Source: Hirundichthys speculiger (lineage: Eukaryota > Chordata > Actinopteri > Beloniformes > Exocoetidae). Taken from it: a DNA stretch of 64,000 bases. Below are positions 56,161 to 64,000 of the stretch, in pieces. Position numbers and translations under genes: made by a program. Numbering within the stretch: the first letter of the stretch is position 1; the number at the start of each line of letters is the position of its first letter. Below the pieces are notes generated by a model. The model saw only the letters and a list, made by a program, of their open reading frames with translations, did no database searches and was not told the DNA's origin. Location: positions 1 to 64,000 of the forward strand of contig JAGFBZ010000169.1 of the NCBI GenBank assembly GCA_018398805.1. Direction: 5' to 3'.

Positions 56161-56289
56161 CCGTCCGATAAATCAGAAAAGTTCATTTTATTTCTCGCTA
56201 ACGGACACTCAGCCCCCCATCTGGACAGAAAAAAAAACAGAAATGTAGAAATTTTAGCAAATTTATTTTAAAAAAAAAAGAAAAACAGC

Positions 56290-56780
56290 TCACAGTGCCT
56301 CAGAGCGAATGAGGACCATGAGGTTGGAGGAACTGGAGACTGAACCGATCTGGTCCAGGTTACAGAAGAACCTCAGAGGTTCCTCAGAGCACAGCGGCCT
56401 CCATAATCCTTAAACGGAAGAAGTTTGGGACGACCAGAACCGTCGCTAGACCATCCAGAGAGACGGGGCAGTCATGGGGGAGGAGCCATGTTGGGAGAGG
56501 CAAAGACGAACCCAAAGACCACCGTGGCTGAGCTGATGCTGGGAGCCTCCACCAGTCGGGGCCCGTTGGAAGATTCTCCTCAGCGTAAGACATGAAAACC
56601 TGCAGAGTTTGACAAAAAAAACACAAGACGGACTCCCAGACTGTGAGAAATAAGATTCTCTGGTCTGATGAGACTGAGATCGAACTTCCTGGCGTTGATT
56701 CCAGGTGGGACGTGTGGAGAAAAGCCAGCGCTGCTCATCACCACACCAGGTGTGGAAAACCTGTAGCATCATTCCCAGGA
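56290..56780 (+). pseudogene. Tc1-like transposase fragment
   Basis: The plus strand carries recognisable Tc1/mariner text: cctccataatccttaaacgg, ggaagaagtttgggac, gactcccagactgtgag, then aagattctctggtctgatg encoding SWSDET (the second catalytic aspartate region), and tgtggagaaaagccagcgctg. The frame has indels and stops; the fragment ends before the third catalytic residue, and no terminal repeats are seen. The minus-strand open frames here are shadows. Confidence 0.75.
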
Positions 56781-57568
56781 AGACCAGTAAGAGCTCTGGA
56801 TACGTGAGACCGTGTGATAGTTCAGCTGTCACGTGTCTTTCCCGCTCTTTTTCTTTTCTGTCATCTCTAAACCACTAAAAGCTCTTGGCTCCAGCTGAAA
56901 CGTGTCCTTACGTGACCTCTGACCTCTGCTGCTTCCCTCAGAGGAACATCAGATGACGTTTTGTTGGCCGAACAAATGATCCGTTATATTGTTTTCCGTT
57001 TCTGTTCGTTCTGTAATAATTGAATAATTTTGCGCCGTTATTGTCCCTGAAGATGTTTAACGCTTTTGTTCAGGATGGTGAAATATCTGTTGAAAGAAAC
57101 GCGTGTAGTTTAAAATGATTAAATGTCATTTTCTATTCAGCTCGGCTGTTCTGGCCCCTGCTGCTGTATGTTATGTTTAATTAATTAAAAACTGCAAATT
57201 GCTGGCGCTGATTATAGATTTTCCTTCATAAACGCTGTTGAGATGGAGGTACATTTAAAAAAAAAAAACATAATAGATGGTAATGAGACGGATGAACGAG
57301 TTCTCTGATCTGTCAGAGCGTCTGATTTCTGTCGAAGCCTCAACTGTTCTGGCTGAACAACGTTTGACAGGTTTGTCCTTTTATATCCGACAAAAGATGT
57401 TTTATCCCAATCATTTTAAAATGATCGATAATGTAGTTTTGGAGTCAACAGATCCAACAAACAGCAGCAACATCAGACACTGATTTTTATTTATTTAATT
57501 TTTTTCTTAAATTTTAATATTTTCTTTTTAAAACTAAAAGATTAAAGCTAAATTGATACATTTTTTAC
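56781..57568. other. intronic unassigned DNA
   Basis: No feature is supported. Confidence 0.4.
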
Positions 57569-58465
57569 TAGGGCTGGGCAACGATTAAAATTTTAAATTG
57601 CGATTAATCTCATGATTTCCCTGATTAATCACGATTAATCACATTGTATACACAAAATCAAATAATGAATTCAAAAGTAGTGTAAAGGTCACTTTTATTT
57701 AAATGTTCTGCTGCCATTTGAACTAAAGTGTCATAACATTTGTTGTTCAAACACTTTTAACATCAGCACTTGTCAGTAACACATATTTAGTGTAAATCTC
57801 ATCTTAAAAAATGTAAAATAAAATAAATCTTATCGCCACTGCCAGGGCATTAATGTCATCCTGTTTTTATGAAAAATAAAAAAAGTCTACAAACAAAATC
57901 CAACAAAATGATTGTGTCTCAGCACAATCAGAACATTAAAACAGGTAATTTCTGAGGTAACAGCAGAAACTTTTAACGGGGAGTTAAACTTGTCAGTTGT
58001 TACAAATAACCTTGTTTCTGTTGAATCCTCCGTCTGGGAGAACTTTAAAATAAAAATGTCCATGTTAAAGTTCTGTAACTTTATCAATCTGTGTATCATT
58101 CATTCTTTCCATTTTCAATTGTCAATCAAAAATAAAAAAAATTTAAAAAGTAACATTTTATTACGTTTTTCGTTTTTTAATCTAACACAAAAAAAGAAAA
58201 AAGCCTGTTTTTTTTTTTAATATTTCAATTTTAGACTTGGATAAAAAATCCAAAATTAAAAAACGGGCCACAGAACTGAGTTAGTTTTATAATGGAGGAC
58301 TGGACTTTCTGTTGTCGTTACACATCTGTGCCACTAGATGGAGCTGCACTGCAGTAACCAGCTAGAGAACAGCAGGACAGTGAACACATGGAGCAGATCT
58401 GATGGAACATGGAGGAATGACCACAAACGTTTGGTTGCAGTCCAGGATTTTTTTTTCTTAGACAG

Positions 58466-59072
58466 TGTGGTTCCGGCTCATAGAAATCGTGTCTCAGTGG
58501 GGGCGAAAGTGATGGGGGGTTTGTTTCCTTGGTGGGGAACTATAAAATTGGCCCATCAGATTGATGATCTGGCGATTGATCTGGAAAATCTTACTGCTGA
58601 AACCGCCGAGGGGTTTACTGAGATCACAACGGAGGTCCAAGCCTTGCGTAACATGGAGTTACAGGACCGCATGGTCCTAGATTTGATGCTGGCTGCCCAC
58701 GGCGGCGTCTGCCATGTCGTAAGTGAAAGTTGCTGCACGTTTGTGCCTGATATTACTGATAACATGACTCATGTCATCTCACACCTGAATGGGTTGCTGC
58801 AGACGCAGCGCCAAAGGGACTCAGCGGAGTCCGGGGGGTTTGATCCGTGGACGTGGCTGACCTCAGGCTCATGGTACGGGGTAATTTTGAAGATGTTTAC
58901 TCCAGTCTTGATTGTTTTGGTTGTGTTTTTCCTTTTATTTACATGTGTGATTCCATGTATACGCCACATGATGCTAAGAGCAATGACGACATCTTTTTTG
59001 AGGGATCAGAGACCTGACCCCTTCCCCGATATCAACTGGGGCGGCGCACCTGCTGGTGCTTCTGAGAATTGA
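58466..59072 (+). pseudogene. retroviral env transmembrane-subunit remnant
   Basis: The open frame starts upstream in hAT sequence at 58338, but retroviral sequence begins only at codon 43. Residue numbers here follow that frame. RNR (49-51) may be the end of a surface/transmembrane cleavage site, followed by a glycine-rich hydrophobic stretch with PWWG, a heptad-like helix, the LQDRMVLDLML segment (108-118, the position of the immunosuppressive-like region) and a CX6CC motif (C125, C132, C133) as in gamma-type envelopes. A membrane segment spans about 188-205 with a short tail. No stop interrupts about 200 codons. It lacks a signal peptide, surface subunit and own start, so it is not a complete envelope. 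It reads as a fossil, though unusually intact. Confidence 0.82.
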
Positions 59073-59469
59073 ATGTTTCTTTGCCTTAGGTAGAATGTGG
59101 CCTTTTTTCCCACTGGGTTTTTGGCCTAGATTAGAGTAGATAGTCTCTAGAGGTCTTTTGCCGTTCCCCTTATTTCCGGGAATCTGACAATCTAAATTAT
59201 ACCAAATCCAAAATTCAACTTCTAAATTTAATCAGTCCAATCATTTTTAACCAATCAACAAGATTCCAATCTGAGCTGCAAACTCGTTACATAGCTGGGG
59301 ACGGGTGTTTGGCCGCTAGAGGGGGCACTTCCTATAGAGTAGACTGCGCACCATTATTCCCTGTTTAGCTCGCAGTTGTGAGCTGGGAACCGCGTGCTCT
59401 ACTGCTGTGTCCAGATAAGCTTTCATATATATGCAAAGAAAATGAGGTGCAAAAAACAAAAGCAGGGAT

Positions 59470-59880
59470 TGTGATATTAAAAAATTGATTTCAGGCCTTC
59501 TGAGGCCTTCCTGACCTGGAGTAAAATCACTGACAGGGCTAGATGACATTTGATTAACTGTGATTAAACTCGTCCAAGACGAGGCCACTGTGTTGATATG
59601 ATATTAAGGCGTCAACTTGTCTGCAGTTTGACGTGTGTCCCAGTAAGATCAAGATTGTGTTGTTCAGATATGGATGCAACAGGTTTCCTTAAATTACTGC
59701 TGGCCCTGAGTGACGTTGGCATTCTCTGTTGGTTCTGGCTCTCGTGAACATCAGAAAATAAATCTCTGTGCACCTGCGTCAGTTTCTCTGTGCCTTAATT
59801 AACAGCTGAATTGATACCACACCACTGCATAGTATTACCAGCCTTCACAGGTAAATAAGATCCTGAATTTTAACTTAACA
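59470..59880 (+). repeat. probable 3' LTR of the truncated retrovirus
   Basis: It starts TGTGATATT just after a polypurine tract, has AATAAA at 59757-59762 with a GT-rich stretch after it, and ends AACA at the target duplication. It has no second copy in the window for comparison. Confidence 0.55.
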
Positions 59881-60145
59881 GACAGAATTGTTAATATTGC
59901 TACCTGAGTTGCTACCTGAACTGTAAAGTTCACAGATTTTTACCGTTCTCCATGTCTGTTTTAGCTTTTTTTGCATGGTTTTTTCCGTCAATTGTCCCCG
60001 GTTCCGCCGCAGCCAGAAACAGACTTTTCAAAACAAAAGCACGTGAGCAGCATGCTTTAACGCGTGACAAAAAAAATGTCGGTGTTAATAAATTTTTGCG
60101 TTAACGCGATAATAATGCGTTTACTTGCCCAGCCCTAATTTTTAC

Positions 60146-60860
60146 TTTTACAGACCATTTTTTGTCTGTTTTTTCTTTTAACCAGAACAGGAATAAAAAA
60201 AATAAAAAAAAAAGAAGAAAAAAATGTCCACATTTGCAGCTGCAAAAAAAAAATACCGCCGGCTGAAATGCAGGAAGTCAGTTTATCACCTGAAACCTGC
60301 TCACGCTGCGGGACAGAAGTCTTGTTTCCAGTTTAAATTATGTTTGAGGCGTTCGAGGGCTTGAAACAAGTGGAAAAGAAAATTTGAATTTTCAGATCAA
60401 ATTGCTTGACAAAAACAGTGAAAATGAGCAAATAATTCTTAATTCTGGCACGCTGAAAAATAACGCCCCGGGAACATGTCGAGTAAAAATGGAAAAAGAA
60501 TTTTAAAAAATTAGTTAATTGAAAAAGAAAATAAAAAAAAATAAGACAAACTAGAAAAGCACTCGGAGAGCGCGAGCGCAACAGTTCTCCCATATAGTGA
60601 TTTCCAGATTGTGATAAAATCCGTGTTGTGGATCAGATCTGAATCAGCCTTTGAAATTTGATAAAGGTTCCCTTTGTCAATCCCTGAGTCAAATTTCATG
60701 AGTTTTGGGCAATAATTAACGGAGATATTGAGAAACAAAATTTTCAGCCCCATTGACCGCAGTGTTATCGAAAATTTGATCCAGAATCCAGGATTTCTTC
60801 CGGATCACAGCCAAAATGAAATCAGTTTATTCCTTTTCACATTTCTGACAACTCCTGATT
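60146..60860. other. intronic unassigned DNA
   Basis: It is AT-rich. The text at 60600-60740 (aatttcatgagttttgggc) resembles decayed retroposon 3' sequence, but no family is assigned. Confidence 0.35.
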
Positions 60861-62206
60861 TCATCAAAATCCATAACCTCCTTGGTTCTGTGGTGTGCCC
60901 CAAGGCTCCATACTGGGCCCTTTATTGTTTTTATTCTATATGTTGCCTCTGGGCTGGGACACAACCTAGCCTTTCACTGCTATGCAGATGACCTGCAAAT
61001 TTATCTTCCTGTGCTCTTCAAACCCTTTCTGACTGTATTGCAGACAGGGCTTGACGCTAACTTTTTGGCTCACCAGCCACTATGGCTAGTGTTTTTCCTC
61101 AGTCATTAGCCTTTTAGTCTTTATGCTAGCCACAGTTTTGCTGTCAGTTTTCTTCTTCTTCACAATATTCTTGCATTTACATTTTTAATACAAACAATTG
61201 GTACAATTATTCTTTGATATGACACATCACAATAAGTTACCAGCCAAAGTTGCTTGTGAGACAGAAATTGTTACTACCCACAGCCAAATTTTACCAGCAT
61301 TTGGCCGATTGGCCGGTGTCAGTGTGAAGCCCTGATTGCAGATATTAAAATGTGGTTGGGGCTAAATTTTTTTGCACTTAAATGAAGATAAAACAGAGTA
61401 TATTTTCTTTGGTGATTCAGCACACTCTGGTGATCTGTCTTTTAAAATAAAATCTTCTGTGAGGAATCTTGGAGTTTTTTTTGATAGCAACTTAAAATTC
61501 GACAAGCAAACTGACAGCGTGGTCAGGGCCAGTTTTTATCAGTTACGGGTTTTAATAAAAGTAAAACCATTTTTAAATCGTCCAGACTTGGGAAAAAACC
61601 ATTCATGCTCTTATAAGCTAATGAATTGATTACTGTAATGCTTTGTATGTTGGTGTCTCCAAGTTTTCACGTAGCCGTCTTCAGCTTGTTCAGAACGCCG
61701 CTGCACACTTTTTAACACATCACCCCAGTTTTATTTTCTCTTCACTGGCTTCCTGTTTCTTTTAGAATTGATTTTAAAATGTTAATCTTTTTTTTTTCCT
61801 TGAACTTGAATTTGCCCCTCCTTATTTATGTGAACAAGTGCATGTTCAGAACTCTACTAGAACCTTACGGTCCTCAAACCAGCTCTTGCTGGAAGTTCCC
61901 AGAACCAGGACTAGACTAGGGTGGTCGGGTCTTCCTGGTTCTGGACCCAGACTCTGGAATAAGCTGCACCCTGAAATGCGCACCATCACTGACTTTGAGG
62001 TTTTTAAATCCAGGCTTAAAACTTATTTATTTAGACTGGCTTTTAATACACAGTCATATTTTTAATTTAATTTTAATTGTATTGTTATGTCGAATTTAAA
62101 TTGTTTTGTTTTAATGTGGATTTTAATGGAAAGCACTTTGGTCACCCTGTGTGTTGTAAAGGGCTCTACAAATAAAAGTTGATTGATTGATTGATTGATT
62201 GATTGG
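60861..62206 (+). mobile_element. L2-type LINE, 5'-truncated, plus strand
   Basis: The broken frames give, in order, a VPQGSILGPLL-like block (60890-60930), CYADDLQIYLP (60980-61012, the catalytic reverse transcriptase motif), HLNEDKTEYIFFG and LGVFFDSNLKF (61372-61490), then the C-terminal TRTRLGWSGLPGSGPRLWN block (61893-61960). The 3' end has ggaaagcactttggtcacc and a (TGAT)n tail at 62180-62206. Frameshifts and stops make it inactive. A 290-bp hAT MITE interrupts it. Confidence 0.88.
61045..61334. mobile_element. hAT MITE (CAGGGCTTGACGCTAAC) inside the LINE
   Basis: The ends CAGGGCTTGACGCTAAC and GTGTCAGTGTGAAGCCCTG are inverted, and the 8-bp duplication ATTGCAGA is exact (61037-61044 and 61335-61342). 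290 bp, non-coding. Confidence 0.9.
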
Positions 62207-62715
62207 CGGAGGTAATAAATAAAAAGTATTTCACTATAATTGAGGTATTTTCACCTGGATTTGAATGTTCATTTCTTTGATTTTAGCTACTGTGTGTGGT
62301 TTTTTTTAGCAGTAGCAAGAAAATAAAGCCTTAAAGTGAATCTTACTAAACGCCAGCAGACTACGTTTATAATTTTAACCAAGAATTACAGTGAAATAGA
62401 AAGTTAACCGCAGGCTCATTAGACACATTCGTGATAAATGCATAAATGGAAAGAATAAGTCAGCTATATTTAGAAAAACCTCACATTTTCAGATGTGGGC
62501 GGGAGCAGAGCGGCCGTCAGCGCCTCCTGTGGATTAAAAGGTCGTCGGCTGAAAGGCACATTGAGATCTGAATTAAGAATCTGTCGGCGTGATGATCGAT
62601 CTGCAGGGTCGGGGAGGAGAAACACGTCTTCTCTGCGCCTTTAAACGCGTCTAGCGAGGAGTTAAACTGAAATATGAGACTGACCAGGAACTGAACCTCC
62701 TGTCTCCCCCGTCAG
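62207..62715. other. intronic DNA before exon 62716
   Basis: No repeat is recognised. The pyrimidine tract ctcctgtctcccccgtcag ends at the acceptor. Confidence 0.45.
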
Positions 62716-62891
62716 TGGTACGCCAGTCCCAGACTACAACCTGTTCGGCCCGTACGTGGAGCACCGCAGGCTCCACCCCCACCAGCCCTTCTACATCCTC
62801 CACCCCAGCTACGTGTGGCAGCTTTGGGACGTGATTCAGGGCAACACTCAGGAGAACATCCAGCCCAACCCCCCCTCATCTGGCTTCATAG
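62716..62891 (+). CDS. st6gal2: st6gal2 fourth coding exon, start of sialylmotif S, with an apparent 1-nt insertion
   Basis: Read after the phase-0 junction, the exon opens TGG TAC (W-Y), as the family does. One extra base then lies between TAC (62719-62721) and the conserved PDYNLF block that starts at CCA 62729: seven bases stand where six are expected, most likely an extra T at about 62727. From 62729 the frame is clean through [32 protein letters not shown] and [13 protein letters not shown]. The last block is the beginning of sialylmotif S. The exon is 176 nt where 175 would keep phase; it ends ATAG/gtgagc in phase 1, as expected before the ILIMM block of the family. The intact downstream frame argues for a sequencing or assembly error, a recent allele or donor slippage rather than an old pseudogene. 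Confidence 0.9.
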
Positions 62892-63560
62892 GTGAGCGCA
62901 CGCACGCACGCACGCACGTACGCATCCACGTGTGTTACCTGTGGGTTCAGAGCCAGGTTTCAGCACACACACATCTTTCTCACCTTCAAAGGGACGTGAG
63001 GAATGTGTCGTGGATTCACTTGTTTCAGAATAGATGTTTCCAGAAAAACCAACAACACGAGTTTTCTTCTGCACTGAAGTCCTGATATTCTCCTCATTTG
63101 GATTTAAGACAGAAGTCGGAGCTCTTGGTGGTTGTGAAGGTTAAGAAGCAGGGTTATAATAGTTTTTGATTTCCCATTAGTTTTAGTTTTTATTTAGTTT
63201 TTAGTTTAGTTTTTCCAAATTCAGTTAGTTTTAATTCATTTTTAGAGCAGTTTTGCTAGTTTTTATTCATTTTTGTTTTGAAATACTTAGTTTTAGTTTA
63301 GTTTTTATTAGTTTCAGTGTTTTATTTTGTAAATTAGGGTTGTAATTTTGGTTGGAGTGAAGCACTGAACTTTTTGAAGGCTATCGAATCACATAGTCAT
63401 GTTTACATTCTGGTCTCAATAAACATATTTATCAATGCGTCTTCCCTCTTGTGGTGTTCCTGCGTATTTACTGACCAGCAGCTATCTGGTCTCCATGGAA
63501 ACAGTCCATTATAGTTGCTGTTTTCTCCCGTTCCTTCCCAGCGCTGACTGGCCTGCAGCT
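62892..63560. other. start of the next st6gal2 intron
   Basis: A gcac microsatellite (62897-62921) follows the donor. 63145-63340 is a T-rich stretch of repeated ttagttttagttttt words, a common teleost low-complexity repeat. Nothing else is seen. Confidence 0.5.
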
Positions 63561-63564
63561 GTAG

Positions 63565-63931
63565 CTTTCTTTCCAGGGGGCTAGCTTAGGCTAGCTTATC
63601 CAGCTAGTCTTGGTTAGCCTTCTTTCCAGGGGGCTAGCTTATCCAGGTAGTCTTGGTTAGCCTTCTTTCCAGGAGGCTAGCCTAGGCTAGCTTATCCAGG
63701 TAGTCTTGGTTAGCCTTCTTTCCAGGGGGCTAGCTTAGGCTAGCTTATCCAGCTAGTCTTGGTTAGCCTTCTTTCCAGGGGGCTAGCTTAGGCTAGCTTA
63801 TCCAGCTAGTCTTGGTTAGCCTTCTTTCCAGGGGGCTAGCTTAGGCTAGCTTATCCAGCTAGTCTTGGTTAGCCTTCTTTCCAGGGGGCTAGCTAGGCTA
63901 GCTTATCAGCTTAGTCTTGGTTAGCCTTCTT
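63565..63931 (+). repeat. about 52-bp minisatellite (gctagctt, ggttagcc units)
   Basis: About seven units with gggggctagcttaggctagc, then tccagctagtcttggttagc, then cttctttcca. Units vary by an 8-base deletion and aggta/agcta changes. Confidence 0.9.
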
Positions 63932-64000
63932 GTGTGGCTTTTCAAATGGACTTTCAGATTTGTGGGTTTTTTTCTCCTTCAGTAGTATTCCACACATTGT

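Larger units (their letters stand above)
58466..59880 (+). mobile_element. truncated endogenous retrovirus: env TM end, polypurine tract, 3' LTR
   Basis: The insert begins TGTGG and ends TTAACA, flanked by the 5-bp duplication GACAG (58461-58465 and 59881-59885). The empty site is seen at 27296 (ccagacagaattg). Inside are an env transmembrane-subunit frame to 59072, about 400 bp of 3' sequence, a purine tract (aaaaaacaaaagcaggga) and, from 59470, a probable LTR of about 411 bp (TGTGATATT ... AACA) with AATAAA at 59757. gag, pol, the env surface region and nearly all the 5' LTR are missing. Confidence 0.75.
57569..60137 (+). mobile_element. hAT 'TAGGGCTGGGC' element carrying a retroviral insert
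   Basis: The ends TAGGGCTGGGCAACG and TACTTGCCCAGCCCTA are flanked by TTTTTTAC/ATTTTTAC (57561-57568 and 60138-60145, 7 of 8). Terminal regions are rich in gattaatc and gcgttaacgcg. Without the 58466-59880 insert it is about 1.15 kb. Truncated relatives lie at 25114-25885 and 26771-27535. Confidence 0.9.

Noticed and set aside
56384..56832. 128-codon and 80-codon minus-strand frames
   Set aside because: Shadows of the decayed Tc1-like transposase on the plus strand.
58338..58465. The first 42 codons of the env-containing frame as part of the viral protein
   Set aside because: This stretch is hAT sequence shared with 27174-27300, where no virus is present; the frame runs into env by chance.

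Overview
The window is vertebrate, almost certainly teleost fish, genomic DNA. It holds one recognisable host gene with introns and consensus splice sites, many short non-autonomous hAT, Harbinger-like and Tc1-like DNA transposons, 5'-truncated LINE copies ending in short tandem repeats, a fish-type retroviral env remnant and many minisatellites. No bacterial or CRISPR features, tRNA or rRNA were seen.

The host gene is st6gal2 (beta-galactoside alpha-2,6-sialyltransferase 2), on the + strand and running off the right edge. A probable 58-nt non-coding exon (38691-38748) and four coding exons are visible: 38839-39910 (ATG at 38929), 51748-51845, 54879-54980 and 62716-62891. They encode the cytoplasmic tail, signal anchor, stem, sialylmotif L and the start of sialylmotif S. 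The remaining catalytic exons (rest of motif S, motif III, motif VS) lie beyond base 64000. Exon 62716-62891 carries one extra base relative to the conserved frame, and the preceding donor sits in a GT microsatellite.

Layout. 1-38690 has no coding exon I can support; it is transposon-rich intergenic or 5'-intronic DNA, with one CpG-rich stretch (about 16660-17226) that could be a promoter. A recurrent hAT family (ends TAGGGATGCACG / CGTGCATCCCTA) has copies at 14064-16329, 20628-21415, 22472-24881, 32025-34329, 37069-38664 and 49515-50121, several nested with other transposons and several with exact or near-exact 8-bp target duplications. The 11.8-kb intron after the first coding exon holds nested hATs, a GA-rich array, a 3-kb array of a 37-bp palindromic unit, a LINE remnant and about 1 kb of telomere-like TTAGGG repeats ending 44 bases before the next exon. 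The 3-kb intron holds a hAT with a BED-finger remnant, a purine/pyrimidine mirror tract and a 22-bp array. The 7.7-kb intron holds a LINE remnant, a Tc1 fragment, a hAT carrying a retroviral env-LTR remnant, and an L2-type LINE with its own hAT insertion.

The main observations are: (1) at least three hAT copies carry independent minisatellites just inside their 3' end; (2) the extra base in st6gal2 could be offset by a 2-nt donor shift inside the GT repeat; (3) the env insert has a 5-bp target duplication although its 5' LTR is missing, explainable by a microhomology deletion; (4) a telomere-like array directly precedes a constitutive exon.
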